From NCBI GenBank assembly GCA_024233085.1, contig JACKQC010000014.1, positions 88,187 through 152,186 of the forward strand: 64,000 bases of DNA. Direction: 5' to 3'. Position 1 is the first letter of the stretch. Each line of letters starts with the position of its first letter. The DNA comes from Akkermansiaceae bacterium (GTDB lineage: Bacteria > Verrucomicrobiota > Verrucomicrobiia > Verrucomicrobiales > DEV007). Below the pieces are notes generated by a model. That model was given only the letters and a program-made list of their open reading frames with translations, was not told the origin of the DNA and did no database searches. The position numbers and the translations under genes were made by a program. Below, in pieces: positions 26,503-35,625 of this stretch.

Positions 26503-27879
26503 ATGACCGAAGAACAAAAGCCCACCTCCGACCGCCTCGATTCCTCCCGCCGCGATTTTCTTCGCACGACCGGTTCAGCCGCCGCCGTGGCGGGCGTGGC
26601 CGCTGGCTCGGTCGGTTTTCCCGCCATCCTGAAGGGCCAGGGCGAAACCAAGAAGCTAAAGGTGGGCCTGATCGGTTGCGGGGGACGCGGCACCGGCGCC
26701 GCCGCCCAGGCGCTGGCCGCGGATGACAACGTCGAACTGCACGCCATGGGCGACGCCTTTCAGGACAAGGCCCTGCTTCAGCTACGCGTGCTGGCAAAGG
26801 ACCGCGCCGCGGCCGCGAAAATCGGTTCCGACGTGCAAAGCGGCAAGAACGTCTTCGGCGGTCTCGACGCCTACCAGAAAGTCATGGACACCGGTGTCGA
26901 TGTGGTGCTGCTGACGACCCCGCCCGGGTTCCGGCCCCAGCATTTCAAGGAGGCCATCAGTCGTGGCATTCACAGCTTTGTCGAGAAACCCTGCGCCACC
27001 GACGTGGCTGGCGTGAAGGATTTCCTCGAAACCGGCAAAATCGCCGCGGAAAAGGGCATCTCCGTCCTCTGCGGATTCTGCTACCGCTACTCCGACCACG
27101 GACGCGAGCTTTTCGAGAAACGGCTTCCCGAGGGCGCCATCGGCGCCATCCGTTCGGTCACGTCGAACTATTTCGCCAACATCGTCAAGCCCATGCCGCC
27201 CGAAAGCGACCGCCCCGAGGGCATGAGCGACACCGAATGGCAGATCCGCAACTGGTACAACTACACCTGGCTCAGCGGCGACGGCTATGTCGAGCAGGCC
27301 ATCCACAAAGTGGACAAAATGGCCTGGCTCATGAGCACCATGACGGGCAATCCGAAGCCGATTCCGACCGCCTGCTACGCCCTCGGCGGCCGCCAGCGTC
27401 CGAACAACGTCTGCAACACATTCGACCACTACGCCGTCACCTACGAGTGGGAGAACGGCCTGCGCTACCACATCAACTGGTGCCAGTACGGCGCCGGCGT
27501 CGACAAGTCCGACGAGGATCACATTGTCGGCGAGACCGGCGAAGCCACCTTCGACATCCAGGGAGCGTCGATCTCCGGCCCCAACGCCTGGACCTGGCGC
27601 CGGCCCCGCACCGGCGCGCGAAACATGTACCAAACCGAGCACGACGAGTTTTTCGCCGACATTCGCGCGGGCAAACGCCATGCCGACGAGGAATGGGTCG
27701 CCCACAGCACCCTGCTTGGAATCATGGCCCGCATGGCCGCCTACAGTGGCAAACGCATCACCTGGGAAGACGTCATCAACAGCGACGAAAGGCTCGTGCC
27801 GGACCCGGTCGACTGGGCCGGCGCCCTGCCCGTGCGCCCCATGCCCATTCCCGGTGAGGGCGGCCCCACGGAAGCCTGA
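26503..27879 (+). CDS. Gfo/Idh/MocA family oxidoreductase, Tat-exported
   Basis: 458 residues. A Tat signal (SSRRDFLRTTGSAAAVAG, ~14-31) leads into a Rossmann fold starting LKVGLIGCGGRGTGAAAQAL, with the EKP motif in HSFVEKPCATDVAGVK (~160-175). The catalytic-domain block WLSGDGYVEQAIHKVDKMAWL (~263-283) carries the His/Lys pair expected in this family. It is a different subgroup from the gene at 21445-22740, with a longer insert and the conserved WCQYGAGVDKS region. Likely periplasmic oxidation or reduction of a sugar derivative; substrate unknown. A hairpin repeat pair lies about 100 nt downstream of the stop, between this gene and the DUF1080 genes. Confidence 0.92.
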   Translation: MTEEQKPTSDRLDSSRRDFLRTTGSAAAVAGVAAGSVGFPAILKGQGETKKLKVGLIGCGGRGTGAAAQALAADDNVELHAMGDAFQDKALLQLRVLAKDRAAAAKIGSDVQSGKNVFGGLDAYQKVMDTGVDVVLLTTPPGFRPQHFKEAISRGIHSFVEKPCATDVAGVKDFLETGKIAAEKGISVLCGFCYRYSDHGRELFEKRLPEGAIGAIRSVTSNYFANIVKPMPPESDRPEGMSDTEWQIRNWYNYTWLSGDGYVEQAIHKVDKMAWLMSTMTGNPKPIPTACYALGGRQRPNNVCNTFDHYAVTYEWENGLRYHINWCQYGAGVDKSDEDHIVGETGEATFDIQGASISGPNAWTWRRPRTGARNMYQTEHDEFFADIRAGKRHADEEWVAHSTLLGIMARMAAYSGKRITWEDVINSDERLVPDPVDWAGALPVRPMPIPGEGGPTEA

Positions 27880-27983
27880 CGCCCGACGAGCTTTTCCTCC
27901 CCCTTTCGAACCCGCATCTCGATCCGAATCGGCGGTTCCGGAAACGGCGCCGCCTTTTCGCTTTTTGACCTCCGGAAATGCCG

Positions 27984-28024
27984 GACCCAACAGGGTTGGG
28001 CCGGTGACCCAACCCTGTTGGGTC
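27984..28024. repeat. Hairpin repeat pair (22-nt pitch), locus C
   Basis: Unit 1 (27984-28002) is GACCCAAC-AGG-GTTGGGCC and unit 2 (28006-28024) is GACCCAAC-CCT-GTTGGGTC, the latter with perfect 8-bp arms. The two units together also form a longer inverted repeat. Pitch is 22 nt. It is intergenic. Confidence 0.92.
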
Positions 28025-28103
28025 CGCCGCGCGGAACGCTCCGGACGCCAATCCGCCCGAAAAACGCTTGCAGCCTCGCGGCGATTGGAAAGAATCCTGA
28101 CCC

Positions 28104-29030
28104 ATGAAATTGCTGAAGCGACTCCTCATCCTCCTCATCGTCGTCCTCATCGTGGGAGAGGCTTATCACATGGGGATGTATGACGGTCGCATGGGTTTTT
28201 TCGTCTGGTCGGCCCAGAAAAACCCCGCCAACGGCACCATTTCCTTCGTCCACACCGGAACTCTTCCCCCGCCCCCGCCCATGGTCGAGGATGCCCCGCC
28301 CGAAACACAGGCGGCCACGCTGGCGGACACTCCGGCCGCGCCGGAAAAGGCGCCCGAGCCGCCGAAAGACCCCAACGAATTCATCCTTTTCGACGGGGAA
28401 ACGCTCGGAAAATGGAAGTCGACCGAGTTCGGGGGTGAGGGCGAGGTTTTCGTCAACGAGCAGAAATGCCTCGAGTTTGGCTTCGGGGCCATCATGACCG
28501 GGGTGAACTGGACCGAGGAACCGCCCGCCCTGTCTAACTACGAGATCTCGCTCGACGCGATGAAACTCGACGGGAACGATTTTTTCTGCGCGCTGACTTT
28601 CCCGGTGAAGGAGAGTCTGGCCACTTTCGTGGTCGGCGGCTGGGGCGGCGGGGTGGTCGGCATTTCCAGCGTGGACGACCTCGACGCCTCGGAAAACGAA
28701 ACGATGAACATCGAGGGCTTCCAGAACGATGTGTGGTACAAGATCAAAGTGCGCGTCACGGACGAAAAGATCGAAGCCTGGATCGACGACCGCCAGATGG
28801 TGGATCTGGAGATTGGCGACAAAAAGATCAGTCTCCGCCCGGGCGACATCGAACTCTCCGCGCCCCTCGGCATTGCCTCGTTCATGACGCGGGCGCAATA
28901 CCGAAACCTCGTGCTGCGCAAGCTGCCGGCGCGGGCTCCGGAACCGGCTCCCGCTCCCGCGGCCGGGTCGAATCCCGAGCCGGGTGAAATCCCCGTTCCG
29001 GATGCGGACAGCGCGCCCGCCAAGCCGTGA
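28104..29030 (+). CDS. Membrane-anchored DUF1080 (3-keto-disaccharide hydrolase-like) protein
   Basis: 308 residues. A single N-terminal membrane anchor (KRLLILLIVVLIVGEAYHMG, ~4-23) is followed by a Pro/Ala-rich spacer (~55-92) and one DUF1080 jelly-roll domain (~93-275), opening NEFILFDGETLGKWKS and closing ASFMTRAQYRNLVLRKL. The C-terminal ~35 residues are again Pro/Ala-rich. DUF1080 proteins bind or hydrolyse 3-keto sugars; with the neighbouring exported oxidoreductases this suggests oxidation and cleavage of disaccharides outside the cytoplasm. That joint role is inference. It precedes a second, double-domain DUF1080 gene by 74 nt and probably shares its transcript. Confidence 0.82.
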   Translation: MKLLKRLLILLIVVLIVGEAYHMGMYDGRMGFFVWSAQKNPANGTISFVHTGTLPPPPPMVEDAPPETQAATLADTPAAPEKAPEPPKDPNEFILFDGETLGKWKSTEFGGEGEVFVNEQKCLEFGFGAIMTGVNWTEEPPALSNYEISLDAMKLDGNDFFCALTFPVKESLATFVVGGWGGGVVGISSVDDLDASENETMNIEGFQNDVWYKIKVRVTDEKIEAWIDDRQMVDLEIGDKKISLRPGDIELSAPLGIASFMTRAQYRNLVLRKLPARAPEPAPAPAAGSNPEPGEIPVPDADSAPAKP

Positions 29031-29104
29031 CCCGGAGACCGAGACACCTTCACGCGACCGCGTGATTGAAGCGGCGGGCGCTTCGTGATCGAATCGCGAC
29101 TTCC

Positions 29105-30538
29105 ATGACCTCGCAAACTTCCTCCGTCGCGCTCGCGGCGATCTTTTGTCTTGCCGGTTCCGCCGGATTCGCTCAGCAGAAATCGGCTCCCGACCCGAAT
29201 TTCCAGGCCGGAAAACGCGCGCTCGCTCTGCTGGAGGACGCGGCCTTCGTCGATCTCTTCAACGGCAAGGACCTGGCCGGCTGGACGGGCGACACGGAGC
29301 ACTACCGGGTCGAAAACGGCGTCCTCGTCTGCCCGGCGGGAGCGAAAAATCTTTACACCGAAATAGACTACGGCGACTTCGCGTTTCGCTTCGAATTCAA
29401 GCTTCAGGAGAGCGGAAACAACGGCATCGGCATTCGCGTGCCGGAGGGCGGTTACCCGTCGGGAGATGGCATGGAAATCCAGATCCTCGACCACTACGGC
29501 GCGAAATATCACTCCGAAGTCGACGGGAAAAAGCTGACCTGGCTGAAACCGTGGCAGTTTCACGGCTCCATTTACGGGATCTGTCCGGCCAGGACGGGAT
29601 ACCTGAAGCCCGTCGGCGAGTGGAACGAGGAAGTCATCGTCGCCATCGAGGACCATATTCTGGTCATCCTCAACGGCGCGGTGATCGTCGACGCGTTTCT
29701 GGAGGACCTCACTCCGGTCGATGGTCACGAGCATCCCGGGATGAAAAACAAGCTCGGCCGCCTCGCCCTGGCCGGGCACAGCGATCACGTCGAATTCCGC
29801 AACCTGGCCGTGGCCGACTACAGTGTCAGCCCGCCCGCTCCAAAGACGTCCGGCGACAACACCCCTCCCGAGGGATTCACGGCGCTGTTCAATGGAAAAG
29901 ATCTGGCCGGGTGGAAGGGCCTCGCCCACAACAACGCGAACGAGCGACGCGCCCTCGAAGGCGACGCGCTCAAGGAAGCCCAGGCCAAGGCGGACGATTC
30001 GATGCGGGAGCATTGGCGCGTCGAAGACGCCATGCTGATCTATGACGGGAAAGGCCAGAGCCTATGCACCGCGAAGGACTATGGCGATTTCGAGTTTTAT
30101 TGCGACTGGAAGATCCCGCCCGGCGCCGACAGCGGCATTTACCTGCGCGGCACCCCTCAGGTGCAGATCTGGGATCCGTGGGATCCCCGGACCAAAGACA
30201 AACCGCAACCGGAGAATTCGGAGGAATGGGTGGCCGCCTACAAAAACGGGCGCAACCTCGGCTCCGGCGGTCTGTGGAACAATCGGCGCGCCAGCAATCG
30301 GCCCCTCGCGCTCGCCGACAAGAAACCCGGCGAATGGAACACCTTTTTGATCCGCATGATCGGCAACAAGGTCTCCATCTGGCTGAACGGCACCCTCATC
30401 GTCGATCGCACCGAATTGGAAAACTACTGGGACAAGGAGCGGCTGCTGCCTTTGCCGCGGGCCGATCAGATCGAGCTTCAGCACCACGGCAGCGAGCTGT
30501 TTTTCAAGAATCTCTACATCCGCGAATTGCCCTACTGA
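29105..30538 (+). CDS. Secreted protein with two tandem DUF1080 domains
   Basis: 477 residues with a signal peptide (~1-23, ending GFAQQ). Domain 1 (~45-240) opens FVDLFNGKDLAGWTGD and closes HVEFRNLAVADY; domain 2 (~256-477) opens FTALFNGKDLAGWKGL and closes ELFFKNLYIRELPY. Both have the NGKDLxGW opening of DUF1080, a jelly-roll fold associated with 3-keto-disaccharide hydrolases. The domains differ: domain 1 has GIGIRVPEGGYPSGDGMEIQ, domain 2 the more typical GADSGIYLRGTPQVQIWDP. Tandem duplication with divergence suggests two binding specificities. ATG at 29105 is set by the signal peptide. A GC-rich hairpin follows the stop directly. Confidence 0.88.
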   Translation: MTSQTSSVALAAIFCLAGSAGFAQQKSAPDPNFQAGKRALALLEDAAFVDLFNGKDLAGWTGDTEHYRVENGVLVCPAGAKNLYTEIDYGDFAFRFEFKLQESGNNGIGIRVPEGGYPSGDGMEIQILDHYGAKYHSEVDGKKLTWLKPWQFHGSIYGICPARTGYLKPVGEWNEEVIVAIEDHILVILNGAVIVDAFLEDLTPVDGHEHPGMKNKLGRLALAGHSDHVEFRNLAVADYSVSPPAPKTSGDNTPPEGFTALFNGKDLAGWKGLAHNNANERRALEGDALKEAQAKADDSMREHWRVEDAMLIYDGKGQSLCTAKDYGDFEFYCDWKIPPGADSGIYLRGTPQVQIWDPWDPRTKDKPQPENSEEWVAAYKNGRNLGSGGLWNNRRASNRPLALADKKPGEWNTFLIRMIGNKVSIWLNGTLIVDRTELENYWDKERLLPLPRADQIELQHHGSELFFKNLYIRELPY

Positions 30539-30539
30539 A

Positions 30540-30563
30540 CCCGGCCCGGGCCTTGGGGCCGGG
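30540..30563 (+). terminator. GC-rich hairpin after the double DUF1080 gene
   Basis: Perfect 8-bp arms, CCCGGCCC at 30540-30547 and GGGCCGGG at 30556-30563, with an 8-nt loop, start two bases after the stop codon. There is no T run after the stem, so it may act as an mRNA 3'-end stabiliser or a weak terminator. Confidence 0.4.
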
Positions 30564-30685
30564 CGAATACGTCGGAGAGAAGTCGTCCCGGACATACGGA
30601 GCGGGTGGCCGGCCTTTTGCGCATTCCCGGCGCTTGCAATCCGGCGTTTTCCGGGCTTTCCTAGCGGCCCTTATCGACTAGAGAC

Positions 30686-32230
30686 ATGCGATTTTTCACT
30701 CGATTCCCCGCCCTGACGGGAGCGGCGCTTTTGCCCGCTCTGAGCGCTTATTCCCAGGAAGCAAAACCCGCGCGCACGGTCGATTTCATGCGCGAGGTGA
30801 AACCCCTGATCGAAGGCGCCTGCATCAACTGCCACGGCCCCAACACCACCGAGAAAAATGGCGACTACCTGATGCACACCAAGGAGGCGGCTTTCAAGGG
30901 CGGCGAATCCTACGAAAACGAAGTCATCAAGCCCGGTGACGCCGATGACAGTCCGGTCTACTGGATGACCACGGAACCGGAGGATGGCGACCTCATGCCT
31001 CCGAAGCACCCGCTCAGCAAGCATCAGCAGGAAATCCTCAAGGTCTGGATCGACACCGGCGCCGAGTGGCCCGATGGCGTGACGCTTCAGAAAACTTCCC
31101 GGGTTACCTTTCAGAGCATCCGCCCCCTCATCATCCGCGGAGGCCCCTTCAAACCCTCCGAACTCGAAACCCTCCGGCTCTGGGCCGAACAGGGCGCCGA
31201 CTGGCCCGAGGGCGTGAAAATCGCCGGAAGCGGTGACGGCCCCGCGGACGATTTGAACCTTGTGAAGAAGATCCGCGAGCTGATCGTGGCGAGTTCGAAA
31301 GAGAAGTCGCAGGGCGACATGAAGAACTACGAAAGCACCATCCCGAAGACGGGAGTGAAATTCGAGATGGTGGCCATCCCGGGCGGGGAATTCACCATGG
31401 GCAGCCCCGCCAGCGAAGCGAACCGCAACGCCGACGAGGGGCCGCAGCGGAAATTGAAGATATCGCCCTTCTGGATGGGCAAGTTCGAGGTCACCTGGGA
31501 CATGTACGAGCCGTTCATGATCACCAGCGTGCCGCGCAACAAGGACGGCTCGCCGCAAAAGATCGATCCCAGCGCCGAACCTGTCGATGTCGTGTCGGCC
31601 CCCACGACCCCGTATGTGGAGATGAGTTTCGGCATGGGCACCCAGGGCTATCCGGCCATTTCGATGACCCAGCATGCCGCTCTGAAATTCTGCGAATGGC
31701 TCAGCGCGCAGACGGGCCAGTATTACCGCCTGCCGACCGAGGCCGAATGGGAATACGCCTGCCGCGCGGGCACGACCGGCCCTTTCCACTGCGACGAGTC
31801 GGAGCTGGACCAGTACGCCGTCCTCGATCCCACCGCCACCCGCACCGGCTACGAGAAGGTCGGCACCAAAAAACCCAACCCTTGGGGTCTCTATGACATG
31901 CACGGAAATGTGCTGGAATGGTGTCTCGACCAGTACAACCCGAACGGCTATCCGGAGGGCGAAGCCGAAAATCCCCTCGTCAAGCCGAAGACCCTTTACC
32001 CGCGCGTCGCTCGCGGCGGTTCGTGGTACGATCCGGCGGAGTTTCTCCGCAGCGCCGCCCGCACCGGTTCCGAGGCGAGCTGGAAACAGCAGGATCCTCA
32101 GTTGCCCAAGTCAATCTGGTACCACACCGACGCCCAATGGCTCGGCTTCCGCCTTGTCCGCCCCCTCGAAGTTCCCGCCGCCGAGGAAATGTTCGACATC
32201 TGGAATCAGGGGCTCAGGGACGAAGGCTGA
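30686..32230 (+). CDS. Fusion of Planctomycete-type cytochrome c domain with formylglycine-generating-enzyme (SUMF1) domain
   Basis: 514 residues, signal peptide ~1-24. The N-terminal PSCyt1-type domain carries one CxxCH haem motif in EGACINCHGPN (~46-56) and a degenerate second half: a WIDTGAEWPDGV segment (~115) is echoed by WAEQGADWPEGV (~168) without a haem site. From ~225 the FGE-sulfatase fold follows, with VAIPGGEFTMGSPASEANR, LPTEAEWEYACRAGT (~347-361), GLYDMHGNVLEWCLD and the terminal GFRLVRP. The FGE fold includes sulfatase-activating enzymes and many proteins of other function; the catalytic Cys pair of true FGEs is not clearly present. The fusion is periplasmic and suggests electron transfer coupled to ligand binding. 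A good terminator follows. Confidence 0.88.
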   Translation: MRFFTRFPALTGAALLPALSAYSQEAKPARTVDFMREVKPLIEGACINCHGPNTTEKNGDYLMHTKEAAFKGGESYENEVIKPGDADDSPVYWMTTEPEDGDLMPPKHPLSKHQQEILKVWIDTGAEWPDGVTLQKTSRVTFQSIRPLIIRGGPFKPSELETLRLWAEQGADWPEGVKIAGSGDGPADDLNLVKKIRELIVASSKEKSQGDMKNYESTIPKTGVKFEMVAIPGGEFTMGSPASEANRNADEGPQRKLKISPFWMGKFEVTWDMYEPFMITSVPRNKDGSPQKIDPSAEPVDVVSAPTTPYVEMSFGMGTQGYPAISMTQHAALKFCEWLSAQTGQYYRLPTEAEWEYACRAGTTGPFHCDESELDQYAVLDPTATRTGYEKVGTKKPNPWGLYDMHGNVLEWCLDQYNPNGYPEGEAENPLVKPKTLYPRVARGGSWYDPAEFLRSAARTGSEASWKQQDPQLPKSIWYHTDAQWLGFRLVRPLEVPAAEEMFDIWNQGLRDEG

Positions 32231-32271
32231 CGAAAACCGATCCCCGATTCCTCTCGACTGGATTTTCAGGC

Positions 32272-32302
32272 AAAAGGCGGCTCGGTGACGGGCCGCCTTT
32301 TT
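32272..32302 (+). terminator. Rho-independent terminator after the cytochrome-FGE gene
   Basis: Perfect 10-bp stem AAAAGGCGGC (32272-32281) with GCCGCCTTTT (32292-32301), a 10-nt loop and a run of five T at the 3' side. It lies 41 nt after the stop and can also act in reverse because of its A run, serving the converging SMP-30 gene. Confidence 0.75.
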
Positions 32303-32324
32303 CGTTTCGCGCGCCGCCGCCGCC

Positions 32325-32365
32325 TTTCGAACCCTGTTGACTCGGACACTGAACCCTGTTGGGTT
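32325..32365. repeat. Hairpin repeat pair (22-nt pitch), locus D, same-orientation variant
   Basis: Unit 1 (32325-32343) has TCGAAC-CCT-GTTGACTC, unit 2 (32347-32365) has CTGAAC-CCT-GTTGGGTT. Both loops read CCT, unlike the AGG/CCT order at the other paired loci, but the pitch is still 22 nt. It lies between two convergent genes, just after the terminator. Confidence 0.85.
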
Positions 32366-32369
32366 TTCC

Positions 32370-33362
32370 CTATTCCACCCGCAGGCTCCAGAGCATGTGC
32401 CCCGCGGTGATGTAAAGCGTTTTCCCGTCCGCGCCACCGAAGGCGCAGTTCGTGATCATGTCCGCGGGCACCGGGTAAAAGCGCTTCAGTTCCCCCGTCT
32501 CGGGCGAAAGGACGTAGATGCCGGCCCGGAATTTCTCGGCAGTTTCGGCGGGCGGATTCGGAAAGTTGAAACCGGCCGCGACATAGAGATCGCCGTTGGG
32601 CGCGACCGTCAAGCCATCCGGTCCGCGCTCCGTGCCCCAGTCGAAGAGGAGCCGGCGGCTTTTCTCGACGACTTCGCCACCCGGCGTCAGCTCGAAACAC
32701 CAGAGTTTGCGGTTTCCCCCCACCCCTTCGTTCGGTCCGCTGTTGACGTTGTCCGCGACGTATAGACGCCTGCCGTCCGGCGACAGGCCGATGCCATTGG
32801 GCCGGTCCACATCGTGCAGAATCACGCGATGAACCCGACCATCGGGATCGATGCGGTAAACGCCCTCGATGGGTCTGCCGTCGATATTGATCTGTTCGAT
32901 GTCCGAACGGTCGCCATAGCGGGGATCGGTGAAAAAGATGCGTCCCTTCGCGTCAATTGCCAGGTCGTTGGGCGAATTGTAGCGCTTGTTTTCATACCGA
33001 TCGGTCAGCACTGTGACTGTGCCGTCCGCCTCCGTCCGGGTGAGCCGGCGGTTTCCGCCCTCGTTGCCGCCCTCGCAGGCCACCAGGCGTCCCCGGGCAT
33101 CGAAGGCGAGTCCGTTGGCCCGGCCGGAAGGCGTGCGAAAAATGTGGATCTTCCCGGAGGGATCGAGCCGCATGATGCGGTTGTTCTCGATGTCGGAGAA
33201 ATAGACGTTCCCGGTCGCCTCGTGCCAGGCGGGGCCTTCGGTAAAGGCCACCTGCCCCTCGCTCCTCAGGGCGCCAAAATCCTCGGCGTTCCCGGGGGCG
33301 GCGGTCATTCCGACCAAGCCCGCGATCGCGATCGCCCGAACTCCCATTGGACTCGCTCTCAT
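32370..33362 (-). CDS. Exported SMP-30/gluconolactonase-like beta-propeller protein
   Basis: 330 residues from the ATG at 33362; another ATG at 33347 is five codons later. Signal peptide ~6-27 (AIAIAGLVGMTAAPGNAED). The six-bladed propeller has typical SGL motifs: FTEGPAWHEATGNVYFSDIENNRI (opening Glu metal ligand), PNDLAIDAKGRIFFTDP (Asn/Asp ligands), GIGLSPDGRRLYVADN and GPDGLTVAPNGDLYVAA. Members are Ca2+-dependent lactonases; the Glu, Asn and Asp ligand positions appear intact, so lactone hydrolysis, for example of a sugar lactone made by the nearby oxidoreductases, is plausible. It converges on the cytochrome-FGE gene. Confidence 0.88.
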   Translation of the reverse strand: MRASPMGVRAIAIAGLVGMTAAPGNAEDFGALRSEGQVAFTEGPAWHEATGNVYFSDIENNRIMRLDPSGKIHIFRTPSGRANGLAFDARGRLVACEGGNEGGNRRLTRTEADGTVTVLTDRYENKRYNSPNDLAIDAKGRIFFTDPRYGDRSDIEQINIDGRPIEGVYRIDPDGRVHRVILHDVDRPNGIGLSPDGRRLYVADNVNSGPNEGVGGNRKLWCFELTPGGEVVEKSRRLLFDWGTERGPDGLTVAPNGDLYVAAGFNFPNPPAETAEKFRAGIYVLSPETGELKRFYPVPADMITNCAFGGADGKTLYITAGHMLWSLRVE

Positions 33363-33426
33363 GCGAGTGGTTTTTAGGAGGTTCCGCCGACCGGGGCAAG
33401 CTCTTTTTCCTCCTCTCGCCGCCGGT

Positions 33427-33933
33427 TCACGGCTCCCGTCGCAGTTGCCGTGGCCAAAAATGCTCGCGGAGCCTTCCACATCCCGCCTCCACCTCTCCCC
33501 AAAACGCGACGTCCAGATCGAGCCGAACCACCGCGCAGGTCACGAATTCATCGATCCCACCGTCCCGCAGGAGCCGGTTCGCCAAGTCGTGAAATCCCGG
33601 GTTGTGTCCGAGAATCAGCGCGCATCCGGCGGACTCGTCGATGTCCTGGATAATTCGCAAGAGGAGGGACACGTCAGCAAGGTAGAGTTCCCCCATCGCC
33701 GCGATGCGGCCCGCGGGGAAGTCAAGTTTCCCCGCCACCGCGCGAGCCGTGGTCAGAGCCCGCACCGCCGTGCTGGTCAGGATGACATCGGGTTTCGCGC
33801 CGCGCCGGGCGAGTTCCTCGCCGACGCGGGGAGCGTCGCGCAGCCCCCTGTCGTTCAGGGAACGTTCGTGATCGTCGAGCGAGGCATCGCCCCAGTCGGA
33901 CTTGGCGTGACGAATGAGGATCAGTTCTTTCAT
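33427..33933 (-). CDS. sixA: Phosphohistidine phosphatase SixA-type protein
   Basis: 168 residues. The N-terminal RHAKSDW (~8-14) is the RHG-type catalytic motif of the histidine phosphatase superfamily, in the SixA variant. ERSLNDRGLRDAPRVGEEL, STAVRALTTARAVA and LGHNPGFHDLANRLL (second catalytic His) complete the fold. SixA enzymes remove phosphate from histidine in signalling or PTS proteins; the target here is unknown. It is a cytoplasmic single-domain protein, of normal length. It is transcribed towards the SMP-30 gene with 64 nt between them. Confidence 0.88.
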   Translation of the reverse strand: MKELILIRHAKSDWGDASLDDHERSLNDRGLRDAPRVGEELARRGAKPDVILTSTAVRALTTARAVAGKLDFPAGRIAAMGELYLADVSLLLRIIQDIDESAGCALILGHNPGFHDLANRLLRDGGIDEFVTCAVVRLDLDVAFWGEVEAGCGRLREHFWPRQLRREP

Positions 33934-34082
33934 GGAGGGAAAAGGGAATCAAGGGTTCGGGAAAAACCAGAACGACAGGCACACCGGGAGTGGAAGAATA
34001 AAGGGATGTGGGGGACAATGGAAAGTTCAAGCTTCCGGCTTCGAATCCAAAACTTTATTACCTCTGTTCCCCCAATCTTTTC

Positions 34083-35573
34083 ATGCGTGTCGGCATTCTC
34101 GCTCTCCTTCAGGAATCCAACACCTTCATCCCGAGCCGCACCACCCTGCGACATTTCGAGGAGGATTTGCTACTCTCGGGCGAAGCCATCCGCGAGCGAT
34201 TCACGGGAGCGAAGCACGAGATCGGCGGCTTTTTGGCCGGACTTCAGGCCGCCGGGATCGAAGCCGTTCCGGTTTTCGCCGCGCGCGCCTACCCGCACGG
34301 ACCCATCGAAGGCCCGACTTTTGATGCGTTGTTGACGCGAATGTTCGACGCGCTCGGCGAGGCCGGTCCCCTCGACGCCATCCTCGCCGCCCCGCACGGC
34401 GCGACCGTCGCGGAGAACCATCCCGATGCCGACGGTCACTGGCTGAGCCGACTCCGGGAGTCCGTCGGTCCGGCCTGTCCCATCGTCGCCACCCTCGATC
34501 CGCACGCGAATCTCTCGCCGAAGATGGTCGCCGCCACCGACGCCCTGATTGCCTATCGCACCAATCCCCATCTCGACCAGCTCGAGACCGGTCTCCGGGC
34601 GGCGGCATTGCTCGCCCGCACGCTCGCCGGTGAAATCCGCCCCGTCCAGGCCGCCGCCTATCCGCCCATGGCGATCAATATACAGAGACAACAGACCGCC
34701 GAGCCGCCGCTGCGCGAACTCTACGACCTCGCGGCGGCCTATCGCGCCGAGCGGGAGATTTTGTCCGACAGCCTCATCCTCGGATTTCCCTATGCCGATG
34801 TGCCGGAAATGGGGTCCGCGACTCTCGTTGTGACCGACGACGATCCCGCCCTCGCCGAAGTCGTGGCCCGCGAACTCGCCCTCGAAATGTGGGAGCGGCG
34901 CGAATCGTTCGAACCCGCCTTCACCGATGTCGAGTCCGCCGTCACTTCCGCCATGGCCGGCCGCGAGCGGATCACCTTCCTCGACATGGGCGACAACGTC
35001 GGCGGCGGCGGCCCCGGCGACGCCACCTGGCTGTTTGCCGAGCTGGAGCATCGACGGGCGGAGGGCGCCTTCATCTGCCTCCACGATCCGGACAATGTGA
35101 CTCGCTGCGCCGAAGCCGGCCCGGGCGCTGAACTCGAACTCGATCTCGGCGGGAAAAGCGGAGACCTCCATGGCCATCCCGTTTCCTCCCGCTGCCGGGT
35201 CGTGAGCCTGCACGAGGGACGCTTCCACGAGGCTCAGGCCCGCCACGGCGGATTCGGCACCTTCGACATGGGCCGCACCGCCATCGCGCGAACGGCCGGC
35301 GGCCTTACCGCTATGCTCACCTCCCGACGGGTGCCCCCATTCAGCCTGGAGCAGTTGCGCCACTGCGGACTCGATCCGGCGGATTTTCGAGCCTTCGTCG
35401 CCAAGGGCGTTATCGCACCGATGGCCGCCTACGCCGAGTGCAGCGACCGCTTCATCCATGTCAACACCCCCGGCTGCACCAGCGCCGACATGAAGCGGCT
35501 CGAGTTTTCAAAGCGACGCCGGCCCCTGTTTCCGTTCGAACCCGATGCCACCTGGGATCATGATGCCCGTTGA
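34083..35573 (+). CDS. M81 family metallopeptidase (MlrC-like)
   Basis: 496 residues. The N-terminal DUF1485 part shows LQESNTFIPSRT (~9-20), PHGATVAENHPDADGHWLS and DPHANLSPKM (~140-149; His and Asp are proposed zinc ligands). The C-terminal MlrC part shows FLDMGDNVGGGGPGDATWL (~300-318) and GGFGTFDMGRTAIAR. MlrC of sphingomonads cleaves linear microcystin fragments; most homologues, including this one, have unknown substrates and occur widely in non-degraders. The family is typically cytoplasmic and no signal peptide is seen. ATG at 34083 precedes MRVGILALLQESN; the longer upstream frame overlaps non-coding AT-rich sequence. Confidence 0.85.
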   Translation: MRVGILALLQESNTFIPSRTTLRHFEEDLLLSGEAIRERFTGAKHEIGGFLAGLQAAGIEAVPVFAARAYPHGPIEGPTFDALLTRMFDALGEAGPLDAILAAPHGATVAENHPDADGHWLSRLRESVGPACPIVATLDPHANLSPKMVAATDALIAYRTNPHLDQLETGLRAAALLARTLAGEIRPVQAAAYPPMAINIQRQQTAEPPLRELYDLAAAYRAEREILSDSLILGFPYADVPEMGSATLVVTDDDPALAEVVARELALEMWERRESFEPAFTDVESAVTSAMAGRERITFLDMGDNVGGGGPGDATWLFAELEHRRAEGAFICLHDPDNVTRCAEAGPGAELELDLGGKSGDLHGHPVSSRCRVVSLHEGRFHEAQARHGGFGTFDMGRTAIARTAGGLTAMLTSRRVPPFSLEQLRHCGLDPADFRAFVAKGVIAPMAAYAECSDRFIHVNTPGCTSADMKRLEFSKRRRPLFPFEPDATWDHDAR

Positions 35574-35625
35574 TTCCCGACAGGTTTCCGGCGTAAAATC
35601 CCGGCCCAACTCCGATCCCCGCCCC

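Noticed and set aside
27931..27966. Possible terminator after the second Gfo/Idh/MocA gene (GGCGG / CCGCC followed by T-rich sequence)
   Set aside because: The stem is only about five base pairs with a large loop, too weak to support as a feature.
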